From a virus: a stretch of DNA of 35,303 nucleotides. The notes beneath the pieces were generated by a model. It saw only the letters and a list, made by a program, of their open reading frames with translations. It was not told the origin of the DNA and ran no database searches. Shown piece after piece: positions 27,973 to 35,303 of the stretch. The DNA is taken from the IMG/VR virus record IMGVR_UViG_3300034280_000107, positions 1-35,303 of that record; one strand, given 5' to 3'. Positions within the stretch are counted from its first letter, which is position 1. Every line of letters begins with the position of its first letter. A program made the position numbers and the translations under genes.

Positions 27973-30111
27973 ATGGCCGGCCTCGACTTCGACGGCCTGG
28001 CCCGTCAACTCCTCGCATCGGCTGAAACTCACCTCGCATCCTGGCTCCCAGCCGGCCGCAAGCGCGGCAATTCCTGGGTCGCTGGCGATCTCAGCGGTTC
28101 TGCCGGTCAATCCCTCAAGGTCAACATGACTACCGGCGCGTGGTCAGACTTCGCAACTGGTGAACACGGCAGCGATCTAGTGAGCCTGTACGCCGCGATC
28201 TACGAGCTGCCCATGGGTGATGCTTACCGCCAGCTCGGCGGTGAGTCAAAGCCGGCAAAGCGCGTTAACGGTCATGCGCACGCAGCTCCACCGGCAGAAC
28301 CAGCGAGGCGCGTTGTCACGCCAGTGCCTGCCGACTTCGCGGATTGTCCGTGTGTGCACACTCGCTATGGCAAGCCATCGGCGCGGTGGACGTACCGCAA
28401 CACAGACGGCGAGGTGCTGGGCTACGTGGCCCGCTACGATCCTCAAGGCGAGCGCAAGCAGATCATCCCGTGGACATGGGACGGTGAGCGCTGGGGCATG
28501 GGCCAGTGGCCGTCACCGCGTCCGCTGTACGGGCTGCAAGAACTCGCAGATCGTCCTGCCGCTGCCGTGCTGGTGGTCGAAGGCGAGAAGGCCGCAGACG
28601 CCGCACGACGGTTCAGCGGTCCCTATGTGGCGGTGACGTGGCCTGCAGGCGCAATGGCCGCAGACAAGGCCGATTGGACGCCGCTGGCAGGCCGCAAGGT
28701 GCTGCTATGGCCGGACGCAGACGAGCCTGGCCGAAAGGCCATGGAGCGCGTGGCGCAGATCATCCATGAGAGGGCAACCGAGGTCAAGGTTCTGGACGTT
28801 TCGGGCCAACAGGACGGGTGGGACGCAGCCGACGCTGACTTTGCGTGCTGGGACGACTGCAAGGCTTTCATGGTGCCACGGGCGACAAAGTGGCGACCTA
28901 GCGCAGCGGTCGCCATTCCACCGTCAATTGACCCGGAGACAGGAGAGATCGACACTCGGCCACAGCTTGATCTGGTGCTGATGCCGAACGGCACGCCAAT
29001 CATGAACCTTGACAACGTGGTCAGGGCGATTGAGTCTGATCCAAATCTGCGCGGCAAGATTTGGTATGACGAGTTCCTAGACACGATCATGACCACCTGG
29101 CAGGGCGAGGCACGCCAGTGGAAAGACGCCGACGACGTGCTGCTGCAGCTCTACATGCAACGCCACGTAGGGCTCACTCGCATCGGCCTGCAAACGTGCC
29201 ACGACGCCGCTGTGGTGGCCGCCTTCCACGACACCCGCAACGAGTGCAAGGACTGGCTGAAGTCGCTTGCCTGGGACGGCGTGCGCCGGCTGTCCTACTT
29301 GATGTCAGAAGGCCTTGGAGCCCCAGAAAACGCCTACACAGACGCCGTAGGACGCTGCTGGGTCATGTCAATGGTGGCCCGCGTGTTTCGGCCAGGCTGC
29401 AAGGTTGATACCGTGCCTGTTCTGGAGGGAACGCAAGGCGCCGGCAAGTCCACCGCGCTGCGCATCCTCGGAGGCAAATGGTTCACAGAGTGTCATGAAA
29501 ACGTGACGCACAAAGACTTCTACGAAGTCCTGAAAGGCCACATGCTGGTCGAGATTGCAGAGATGCACTCATTTACTCGCGCAGAGGTAGAGCGCATCAA
29601 AGGCATTATCTCTTGCCAGATGGACAGATATAGAAAGAGCTACGGCAGGAACACAGAAAACCATCCGAGACAAACGGTTCTGGCCTGCACAACGAACCGC
29701 GACGACTGGCAGAGAGACGAAACTGGAGCACGCCGGTTCTGGCCCGTTCGCTGCGGCAACGTGAACCACGACTGGCTGCGTGACAACCGAGACCAGCTCT
29801 TTGCTGAAGCCGTCCACCTGTTCAACGATGGCGGCTCATGGTGGGACGTTCCGATGGACCTTCAAAACGAAGAGGTTGAGTCCAGGCGCGATTCGGACTC
29901 CTGGGAAGCCGTCATCGGAGGATGGTTGTGGAATCAGAATCGTCCTACAACATCGGAGATTTTGTCCGACTGTCTCAAGATCGAGATCGGTCGCCATGAC
30001 CAGATTGCGCAGAAACGGGTCGGTCGCGTGATGCGAGTGCTCGGCTGGCGAACGGTCATCACCAAATCGACAAACGGGCGCAGTTTCCGGGCCTGGGTCA
30101 AGGACGAGTAG
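27973..30111 (+). CDS. Primase-helicase: Toprim + VapE-type ATPase
   Basis: 712 residues, ATG 27973. The N-terminal 90 residues (SLKVNMTTGAWSDFATGEHGSDLVSL) resemble a primase CHC2/zinc-domain relic without the Cys cluster. A Toprim domain follows: VVEGEKAADA (201-210) and WPDADEPGRKA (246-256). Residues 330-650 are a VapE/VirE-type ATPase with EGTQGAGKST (485-494, Walker A), MLVEIAEM (524-531, Walker B) and ACTTNRDDW (571-579, sensor 1), then ARRFWPV. The final 60 residues look like a winged helix. It should prime or unwind phage DNA at the origin. The iteron region lies immediately downstream. Confidence 0.86.
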   Translation: MAGLDFDGLARQLLASAETHLASWLPAGRKRGNSWVAGDLSGSAGQSLKVNMTTGAWSDFATGEHGSDLVSLYAAIYELPMGDAYRQLGGESKPAKRVNGHAHAAPPAEPARRVVTPVPADFADCPCVHTRYGKPSARWTYRNTDGEVLGYVARYDPQGERKQIIPWTWDGERWGMGQWPSPRPLYGLQELADRPAAAVLVVEGEKAADAARRFSGPYVAVTWPAGAMAADKADWTPLAGRKVLLWPDADEPGRKAMERVAQIIHERATEVKVLDVSGQQDGWDAADADFACWDDCKAFMVPRATKWRPSAAVAIPPSIDPETGEIDTRPQLDLVLMPNGTPIMNLDNVVRAIESDPNLRGKIWYDEFLDTIMTTWQGEARQWKDADDVLLQLYMQRHVGLTRIGLQTCHDAAVVAAFHDTRNECKDWLKSLAWDGVRRLSYLMSEGLGAPENAYTDAVGRCWVMSMVARVFRPGCKVDTVPVLEGTQGAGKSTALRILGGKWFTECHENVTHKDFYEVLKGHMLVEIAEMHSFTRAEVERIKGIISCQMDRYRKSYGRNTENHPRQTVLACTTNRDDWQRDETGARRFWPVRCGNVNHDWLRDNRDQLFAEAVHLFNDGGSWWDVPMDLQNEEVESRRDSDSWEAVIGGWLWNQNRPTTSEILSDCLKIEIGRHDQIAQKRVGRVMRVLGWRTVITKSTNGRSFRAWVKDE

Positions 30112-30189
30112 AACGCGTAGACTCTCTACACGTTCTAAGTTGTTGTCAGCATTGGAGTTCTACACGTTCTACACGTTCTACACCATGTT

Positions 30190-30195
30190 TATACT
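30190..30195 (+). promoter_or_regulatory. TATACT -10-like element next to tandem iterons
   Basis: TATACT (5/6) lies 7 bp after the three tandem iterons. No acceptable -35 is 17 bp upstream, where iteron sequence sits instead. If it is a promoter it would be dependent on an activator bound to the iterons; alternatively it is just the AT-rich element of an origin. Confidence 0.3.
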
Positions 30196-30197
30196 AA

Positions 30198-30229
30198 TAC
30201 ACATGCACACACACATGCGCACGCACATG
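30198..30229. other. 32-bp alternating pyrimidine-purine tract
   Basis: From 30198 to 30229 every step alternates pyrimidine then purine (mostly CA with ATG and CG steps). Such tracts can adopt Z-DNA or unwind under negative supercoiling. It sits between the tandem iterons and the right iteron cluster. Confidence 0.65.
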
Positions 30230-30281
30230 GAGGGGTTTTGAAAATCACGTGTTCTACGCGTAGAGGTGTAGAACGCGTAGA

Positions 30282-30310
30282 GTCCAGCGACAAGCGCCGG
30301 ACCCGTTTTT
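30282..30310 (+). terminator. Terminator-like hairpin before terminase genes
   Basis: GTCC-A-GCG (30282-30289), loop ACAAG, CGC-C-GGAC (30295-30302): an 8-position stem with one A.C mismatch, followed by CCG and TTTTT (30306-30310). It could end transcription from the replication module. Confidence 0.5.
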
Positions 30311-30312
30311 GA

Positions 30313-30326
30313 GACCATGAGTGGTC
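30313..30326. promoter_or_regulatory. Perfect 5-bp dyad upstream of small terminase
   Basis: GACCA-TGAG-TGGTC, 18 bp before ATG 30345. Possible operator or mRNA hairpin controlling the terminase genes. Confidence 0.4.
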
Positions 30327-30344
30327 ACTAACATAGGAGCAAAC

Positions 30345-30767
30345 ATGGCAAACAAACGAACCAAGCCAGGAAGCCCTGAGCGGGCCGAGATTGCGGAGAA
30401 GGTCATCAAGGCGATGGACTCTGGCATGAGCTGCTTCAAGGCTTGCCAGCAGGCTGGCGTGCCGATGCCGACGTTCATGCTGTGGGTTGGACAGGACGCG
30501 GAGCTGGCCGACAGGTACGCGCAGGCGCGCGAGAACTTCGTCGAGCGCATCGCCCAAGAGGTCATGGAGTTATCCGACGTCGATGTCGGAGAAACCCCAG
30601 ATGGACGGAAGGACTGGGCCGCTGTGCAAAAGCACAAACTCCAGGTAGATACTCGCAAGTGGCTGTTATCGAAACTGGCGCCGAAGAAATACGGCGAGAA
30701 AATCGAGATCAGCGGCGACAAAGAATCTCCGCTGGTGCATCGCATCGAGCGCGTGGTGGTTAAGTGA
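30345..30767 (+). CDS. Terminase small subunit
   Basis: 140 residues from ATG 30345 with TAGGAG 6 bp upstream; a GTG at 30321 is less likely. The N-terminus (RAEIAEKVIKAMDSGMSCFKACQQAGVPMPTFMLWV) is a helix-turn-helix with the CxKAC..GVP..TFMLWV signature of Sf6-type small terminases. The middle is helical (DAELADRYAQARENFVERIAQEVMELSDV) and is followed by DWAAVQKHKLQVDTRKWLLSKL. It recognises phage DNA and starts packaging. Directly followed (GTGA overlap) by the large subunit. Confidence 0.87.
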   Translation: MANKRTKPGSPERAEIAEKVIKAMDSGMSCFKACQQAGVPMPTFMLWVGQDAELADRYAQARENFVERIAQEVMELSDVDVGETPDGRKDWAAVQKHKLQVDTRKWLLSKLAPKKYGEKIEISGDKESPLVHRIERVVVK

Positions 30768-31990
30768 CCACCCTTCGCATCGAAACCCCAGAGTGGGCGC
30801 TGCCGCTGCTGGGCCAGGCGCGGTACAAGGGCGCTCACGGTGGCCGAGGCTCTGGCAAGTCGCACCTGTTCGCTGAGATGCTGATTGAGGCCCACATCAT
30901 GGACCCGACCAGCCGCAGCGTCTGCGTGCGCGAGGTGCAGAAGTCCCTGAGCCAGTCCGTCAAGCGCCTGCTGGAGCTCAAGATCGAGGCGCTGAACGCG
31001 GGCGCTTACTTCGAGGTGCAAGAGGCCGTGATCAAGTCCAAGCGCGGCGACGGACTGATCATCTTCCAGGGCATGCAGAACCACACAGCGGACTCGATCA
31101 AGTCCCTGGAAGGCTATGACCGCGCCTGGGTCGAGGAAGCGCAGAGCCTGAGCCAGCGCAGCCTGGACCTGCTGCGGCCGACGATCCGCAAGCCGGACTC
31201 GGAACTGTGGTTCACCTGGAACCCGAGCCAGGACTCCGACCCGGTTGACCAGCTGCTGCGCGGCCCGAAGCCGCCGCCTGACGCCATGGTGGTCGAGGTG
31301 AACTTCGAGCAGAACCCGTGGTTTCCTGACGTTCTGCGGGCCGAGATGGAATACGACCGTGGCCGAGACCCGGACAAGTACGCGCACGTCTGGCGCGGCG
31401 GCTACCTCAGCAACAGCACGGCCCGCGTGTTCCAGAACTGGAAGGTCGAGGACTTCGACTCCCCGAAGGACGCGATCCACCGCCTGGGCGCCGACTGGGG
31501 CTTTGCCACCGACCCCACGGTGCTGGTGCGCTGCCACGTTGTCGGCCGCACGCTCTACATCGACCACGAAGCCTACATGGTGGGCTGCGAGATCATGAAC
31601 ACGCCAGACCTGTTCATGACCGTGCCAGAGGCCGAGAGATGGCCCATGGTGGCCGACAGCTCGAGGCCTGAGACCATCAGCCACATGCGCAGGCATGGGT
31701 TCCCAAAGATCCTGTCAGCCGTGAAGGGCCCGCGCAGCGTTGAGGAGGGCATCGAATGGCTGAAGTCCTATGACATCGTGGTGCACCCGCGCTGCCTGCA
31801 CACAATCGACGAGCTGACGCACTACTCATACAAAAGCGATCCGCTGACAGGCCAGATCCTGCCGGTGCTGCAGGACAAGCACAATCACGTCATCGACGCA
31901 TTGAGGTACGCTTGCGAGGGTATGAGGCGTGCCGCAGCGGTCACGCGGCAGGTCTCAGCAGTGCCATTGCCTACTGTCAGCCGCTGGTAG
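30764..31990 (+). CDS. Terminase large subunit (terminase-3 type)
   Basis: 408 residues, GTG 30764. The ATPase half has Walker A GGRGSGKS (26-33) and Walker B YDRAWVEEAQ (118-127), followed by the coupling-like TWNPSQ (151-156). The nuclease half has GADWGFATDP (242-251, Asp244), ADSSRPE (297-303, Asp298) and DKHNHVIDALRYA (371-383, Asp378), the three acidic residues of the RNase H-like packaging nuclease. It matches the terminase_3/PBSX family rather than the P22 gp2 type. It packages DNA through the portal and cuts it. The next gene (portal) is 33 bp away. Confidence 0.93.
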   Translation: MTTLRIETPEWALPLLGQARYKGAHGGRGSGKSHLFAEMLIEAHIMDPTSRSVCVREVQKSLSQSVKRLLELKIEALNAGAYFEVQEAVIKSKRGDGLIIFQGMQNHTADSIKSLEGYDRAWVEEAQSLSQRSLDLLRPTIRKPDSELWFTWNPSQDSDPVDQLLRGPKPPPDAMVVEVNFEQNPWFPDVLRAEMEYDRGRDPDKYAHVWRGGYLSNSTARVFQNWKVEDFDSPKDAIHRLGADWGFATDPTVLVRCHVVGRTLYIDHEAYMVGCEIMNTPDLFMTVPEAERWPMVADSSRPETISHMRRHGFPKILSAVKGPRSVEEGIEWLKSYDIVVHPRCLHTIDELTHYSYKSDPLTGQILPVLQDKHNHVIDALRYACEGMRRAAAVTRQVSAVPLPTVSRW

Positions 31991-32023
31991 CATAATCCAG
32001 CAAGGAAATCAATCGGAGCCAGC

Positions 32024-34390
32024 ATGGCGCGCATATCCACCGAGCAGAGGCTCATGAACCTGCATCAGGAAGCGCTGCGGCAGTTCAACGACATTCAGAC
32101 CGCCCTGCGCGACGAGCGACTGCAGTGCTTGCAGGACCGCCGCTTCTACAGCCTGGCCGGCAGCCAGTGGGAAGGCCCGCTGCGCGACATCTACGAGAAC
32201 AAGCCGCGCATGGAGGTGAACAAGGTTCACCTGAGCGTCATCCGCATCATCAACGAGTATCGCGCCAACCGCGTGACGGTGGACTTCACGCCGAAGGACG
32301 GCGGCGGCCCGGAGGCCGACAAGCTGGCCGAGACCTGCGACGCCCTGTACCGTGCCGACGAGCAGGACAGCGTGGCCGATGAGGCCTACGACAACGCCTT
32401 CGAGGAGGCTGTGGGCGGCGGCATTGGGGCGTGGCGCCTGCGCACCGTCTACGAGGACGAGGGCGACCCTGACAACGAGCGCCAGCGCATCCGCATTGAG
32501 CCGATCTTCGACGCGGACTCCAGCGTCTACTTCGACCTGAACGCCAAGCGCCAGGACAAGTCCGACGCCAGGTTCGCGTTCGTGGTCTCCAGCATGACGC
32601 GGGCCAGCTACATCGCGGAGTTTGGGGACGACCCGACCGACTGGCCGAAGATCGTGCACCAGTACGAATTCGACTGGCAGACGCCGGACGTTGTGTTCGT
32701 GGCGCAGTACTTCAAGGTTGAGGACGTCACCGAGACCATCCGCGTGTTCCGGGCTATTGACGGCACCGAAGAGAAATACCGCCAGAGCGAGTTCGACGCC
32801 GACGAGACGCTTGAGGACACGCTGGCCGCCATTGGCAGCGTCGAGGTTCGGCAGCGCAAGATCAAGCGCAAGCGCGTTCGCAAGTACCTGATGAGCGGCG
32901 GCAAGGTGCTCGAGGACTCCGGGTTCATCGCAGGCGAGTGCATCCCGGTGATCCCGAACTACGGCAAGCGCTGGTTCGTGGACAACATCGAGCGGTGTAT
33001 GGGCCATGTGCGCCTGGCCAAGGACAGCCAGCGCCTGAAGAACATGCAGCTGTCGAAGCTCGCCGAGATCAGCGCGCTGTCGAGTGTCGAGAAGCCGATA
33101 CTGCTGCCTGAGCAGGTCGCCGGCCACCAAGTCATGTGGGCCGACGACAACCTGCGCAACTACCCGTATCTGCTGGTCAACCCGATCAGCGGGCCTGACG
33201 GAAGCCAGCAGGCAGCTGGGCCGGTGGCGTACACCAAGAGCCCGACGATTCCGCCTGCGATGGCCGCGCTGCTGCAGATCACAGAGTCTGACATGCAGGA
33301 GATTCTTGGCGCCTCGCAGCAGGCCGACAAGATGGTCTCGAACACTTCCGGCAAGGCCGTGGAGTTGATCCAGACGCGCCTGGACATGCAGACCTTCATC
33401 TACATGAGCAACTTCGCCAAGGCCATGAAGCGCTGCGGCGAGGTGTGGCTTTCCATGGCCCGCGAGGTCTACGTCGAGGAAGGCCGCAAGATGAAGGGCA
33501 TTAGCCCCAACGGCGATCCGATGCAGATCGAGCTGATGAAGCCGATGGTCACCGATACCGGCGAGATGGCGCTGTCGAATGATCTCAGCGGCGCAAAGCT
33601 GGACGTCAACGTCGAAGTCGGCCCCAGCAGCAGCAGCAAGCGCGCAGCCACGGTGCGGGCGCTGACGGGCATGATGGCCATCACGCAAGATGCCGAGACG
33701 CAGCAAGTCCTGCAGGCGATGGCCATGATGAACATGGAAGGCGAGGGCATCGGCGACGTGAGGGATTACTTCCGCATGCGCCTGGTGAAGATGGGCGTCA
33801 TCAAGCCGACTGACGAGGAAGCCGAAGAGATGATGATCGAGCTGCAGGGCCAGCCGCAAGACCCAAACGCGGTGTTCCTGCAGGCTGCGGCCGAGGAGGC
33901 CCAGGCCAAGGCTGCCAAGGCCCGCGCCGATGTGGTCAACACGGTGGCCGACGCCGAACTGACGCAGGCAAAGACGGCCGAGATCATGGTCAAGATCGGA
34001 GGCGAGGTTGAGGGTGCGATGCAGCCGCAATCCACGCCAGAGCCGGCTGCGCCGCAGATTGATCCGTTCGAAGCAGCCAAGCGCGAACTGGAACTCGAAA
34101 ACATGCGGATGGACAATGCCGCGAAGTTCGCATCCTTGGCTAAGGCACTCAAGCAGCAGCAGGCCGAGGAAGAATCCGGCAGCGAAGAAGAATCGATCGC
34201 CGATGAGTCCGATGATAAAGTCAGCGAAACACTGGACGAACTGAAGTCCATGGTTGAATCGTTGGCCAGGCAGGTCGCGGACATGAGGCCGCAGCAGCCG
34301 ATCATCGTGTCCACGGGCGGCGGCGGCAAGAAGATCCAGATCACCAAGACCTCCACCGGGTTCTCCGGTGAGGTTGTCAACGAAGACTGA
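32024..34390 (+). CDS. Portal protein, P22 gp1 family
   Basis: 788 residues (P22 gp1 has 725), ATG 32024 with GGAG upstream. The family pattern is visible: QSLAGSQW-type N-terminus (DRRFYSLAGSQWEGPL), NKVHLSVIRIINEYRANRVTVDF, DALYRADEQDSVADEAYDNAFEEAVGGGIGAWRL, and later GWP-type stem helices (TLLQ.., QAGRNAS-like RQKSGKAVE). The last 150 residues are a long Ala/Glu/Gln-rich helical extension (AAAEEAQAKAAKARADVVN, ALKQQQAEEES), like the P22 barrel. Twelve copies form the portal ring at one capsid vertex and take DNA in from the terminase. Confidence 0.88.
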   Translation: MARISTEQRLMNLHQEALRQFNDIQTALRDERLQCLQDRRFYSLAGSQWEGPLRDIYENKPRMEVNKVHLSVIRIINEYRANRVTVDFTPKDGGGPEADKLAETCDALYRADEQDSVADEAYDNAFEEAVGGGIGAWRLRTVYEDEGDPDNERQRIRIEPIFDADSSVYFDLNAKRQDKSDARFAFVVSSMTRASYIAEFGDDPTDWPKIVHQYEFDWQTPDVVFVAQYFKVEDVTETIRVFRAIDGTEEKYRQSEFDADETLEDTLAAIGSVEVRQRKIKRKRVRKYLMSGGKVLEDSGFIAGECIPVIPNYGKRWFVDNIERCMGHVRLAKDSQRLKNMQLSKLAEISALSSVEKPILLPEQVAGHQVMWADDNLRNYPYLLVNPISGPDGSQQAAGPVAYTKSPTIPPAMAALLQITESDMQEILGASQQADKMVSNTSGKAVELIQTRLDMQTFIYMSNFAKAMKRCGEVWLSMAREVYVEEGRKMKGISPNGDPMQIELMKPMVTDTGEMALSNDLSGAKLDVNVEVGPSSSSKRAATVRALTGMMAITQDAETQQVLQAMAMMNMEGEGIGDVRDYFRMRLVKMGVIKPTDEEAEEMMIELQGQPQDPNAVFLQAAAEEAQAKAAKARADVVNTVADAELTQAKTAEIMVKIGGEVEGAMQPQSTPEPAAPQIDPFEAAKRELELENMRMDNAAKFASLAKALKQQQAEEESGSEEESIADESDDKVSETLDELKSMVESLARQVADMRPQQPIIVSTGGGGKKIQITKTSTGFSGEVVNED

Positions 34391-34403
34391 AAGGGCCTGA
34401 ACC

Positions 34404-34844
34404 ATGTCCATGACCAACGCCGCCGAAGAGGCATTCCTCGACCTCCTGTTCCTGAACGTCGACTGGGCCAACATCGGCGACGCTGCCGGCCTGCAGAACA
34501 GCGCCACGGCGGGTTCGTTTTACATCTCGCTGCACAGCGCAGACCCTGGAGAGGCGGGCAACCAGAGCACCAACGAGATCAGCTACACCGGCTACGCCCG
34601 CGTAGCTGTGAACCGCACGGCAGGCGGCTGGACGCGAACGGTGTCTACCATCGCCAACACCGCGCTGGTGCAGTTCGGTCAGTGTACGGCGGGGTCCGCC
34701 ACGGCCACGCACTTCGGCATTGGCACGGACTCCAGCGGCGCGGGCAACCTGCTGCTGAAAGGTGCGCTCAACGCCAGCCTGTCGATCAGCAACGGCATTC
34801 AGCCGCAGTTTGCTGCTGGTGCCATGACCGCCACGGTGGACTGA
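34404..34844 (+). CDS. Conserved phage structural protein, unknown
   Basis: 146 residues, ATG 34404. The N-terminus has LDLLFLNVDWANIGDAAGLQNSATAGSFYISLHSADPGEAGNQ, a common phage protein style, and it continues with TNEISYTGYARVAVNRTAGGW, then beta-rich segments ending in FAAGAMTATVD. It follows the portal gene closely and probably belongs to the virion or tail surface. No catalytic motif. Confidence 0.75.
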   Translation: MSMTNAAEEAFLDLLFLNVDWANIGDAAGLQNSATAGSFYISLHSADPGEAGNQSTNEISYTGYARVAVNRTAGGWTRTVSTIANTALVQFGQCTAGSATATHFGIGTDSSGAGNLLLKGALNASLSISNGIQPQFAAGAMTATVD

Positions 34845-34845
34845 T

Positions 34846-34992
34846 GTGGTGTACCGCTGCGCCCACTGTCGGGAACTGCTGACGCTGACAGACAACGAGT
34901 TGTCGGCCTGCTCAGAGCACCCGGACGGGGGCGTGGAATGGTCGCCTGACGAGGTGGAGTGGGCTTCGCTGGAGAACCCTGATGCCGTTTAG
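34846..34992 (+). CDS. Small zinc-ribbon-like protein
   Basis: 48 residues from GTG 34846 (or GTG 34849), just inside the stop of the previous gene; too short for a 60-residue cut-off. It has YRCAHC then ACSEHPDGG, i.e. CxxC plus a second Cys and His, so a small metal site is likely, and an acidic C-terminus (EWSPDEVEWASLENPDAV). The next gene starts 8 bp before its stop. Conserved-looking, unknown role. Confidence 0.65.
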   Translation: MVYRCAHCRELLTLTDNELSACSEHPDGGVEWSPDEVEWASLENPDAV

Positions 34993-35303
34993 GTCCGTTG
35001 CCGAGGTGGCTAATGCTGTCGAGCAAGGGCGGCATCACATCCAGCATTTCATCCGCACATCGGTTTACGGTAGTTTCGGGACCAACCCGTTTGGTGATTT
35101 CAGCGTCGCCAGCGGCATCCCGTCTTACAACGCATACGTTGGCACCGCGCTTGAGGCCACGCAACTCATCGGCCAGCGCAACAACAGCATCTATGTCGGC
35201 CCCGGCATCAGCACGGAGCGGTATCTGCTCAGTATGTCGTTGACGCATGGCGGCACCACGGGCTTTCTGCCTTCGGTCTACTTTCTCGACTATTTGATGT
35301 TTT
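34982..35303 (+). CDS. Structural protein, 3'-truncated (paralog A)
   Basis: 107 residues from ATG 34982 to the window edge, still open. It shows VAEVANAVEQGRHHIQHFIR, a GDFSVASGIP..YNAYVGTALEA stretch and a final FLDYLMF. The stretch aligns without gaps with the protein at 1-819 (shared DFS, NA, GTAL), so the two are tandem paralogs. Another 150-200 residues should lie beyond the window. Its position after portal suggests a head or head-surface protein. Confidence 0.72.
   Translation, partial: MPFRSVAEVANAVEQGRHHIQHFIRTSVYGSFGTNPFGDFSVASGIPSYNAYVGTALEATQLIGQRNNSIYVGPGISTERYLLSMSLTHGGTTGFLPSVYFLDYLMF

Larger units (their letters stand above)
30106..30283. repeat. 9-bp iteron array in non-coding region
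   Basis: Copies of GTTCTACAC and close variants, in both orientations. Left cluster: GAGTAGAAC and GCGTAGACT (minus orientation), TCTCTACAC and GTTCTAAGT (plus). Middle: three perfect tandem GTTCTACAC at 30157-30183. Right cluster: GTTCTACGC (30251), then minus-orientation GCGTAGAGG, GTGTAGAAC (30266-30274, exact) and GCGTAGAGT. About ten units in 178 bp. This is typical of origins and of multi-site regulators. The 233-bp gap 30112-30344 contains no gene. Confidence 0.75.

Noticed and set aside
30106-30283. CRISPR array
   Set aside because: Units are only 9 bp, occur in both orientations, and have no regular 30-bp spacers.
30254-31696. 480-codon minus-strand frame opposite the terminase genes
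   Set aside because: Shadow of both terminase genes; it would also run over the iteron region and terminator.
32009-34507. 832-codon open frame on the - strand across the portal gene
   Set aside because: Antisense shadow of the portal gene: Leu/His/Arg-rich with no motif, while the + strand frame is a clear portal.

Overview
The window is almost wall-to-wall phage genes. It looks like most of the genome of a short-tailed (podovirus) phage with a P22-type virion. The evidence is a near-complete set of P22-family morphogenesis proteins in P22 order: small and large terminase, P22-type portal, scaffold, P22-fold coat, gp4-like and gp10-like tail accessory factors, a candidate tail needle, three ejection-type proteins, and a tailspike with a P22-like head-binding domain. 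G+C is high (about 62% where counted) and the lysis genes are of Gram-negative type. A proteobacterial host is therefore likely, perhaps beta-proteobacterial, but no gene fixes the host.

Layout. Positions 1-17799 (+ strand) carry the late structural genes, from the end of a paralogous structural gene through scaffold (2206), coat (3258), the tail genes (6071-9953), the ejection proteins (11199-15360) and the tailspike (15381). Positions 17819-18934 (+) are the lysis cassette: small coiled-coil membrane protein, GH108-type endolysin, 3TM-type holin. Positions 18915-23594 (- strand) are a leftward early-type operon of about 15 small, overlapping genes around a RecT-like annealing protein and a YqaJ-type exonuclease. 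Positions 23595-23736 are a divergent control region with three copies of a 14-bp operator-like site. Positions 23737-30111 (+) are the regulator and replication module: small HTH protein, a helicase-DNA methyltransferase fusion, VRR-NUC nuclease, a secreted cysteine-rich mini-protein, an SSB-like protein, and a Toprim-VapE primase-helicase. Positions 30112-30344 are a non-coding region packed with 9-bp iterons. Positions 30345-35303 (+) are terminase, portal and the first of the post-portal structural genes.

The last gene (34982 to the window end) and the first gene (1-819) are both cut by the window and are paralogs, not two halves of one gene. With terminase and portal at the right end and scaffold and coat at the left, the natural reading is a circular or circularly permuted genome of which a small piece between the two ends is missing. 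I found no integrase, no obvious CI-type repressor, no reverse transcriptase, no tRNA gene and no CRISPR array.

How the genes work together. The leftward operon probably supplies recombination and host-takeover functions under the operator array. The rightward module replicates and modifies DNA. The iteron region, between the replicative helicase gene and the terminase genes, is the best candidate for an origin, packaging-related site or late control region. The late block builds the capsid, packages DNA, assembles the tail and lyses the cell. The most unusual items are the iteron region, the helicase-methylase/VRR-NUC pair, the operator triplet, the secreted six-cysteine peptide, and the tail-needle candidate built from 25-residue repeats.
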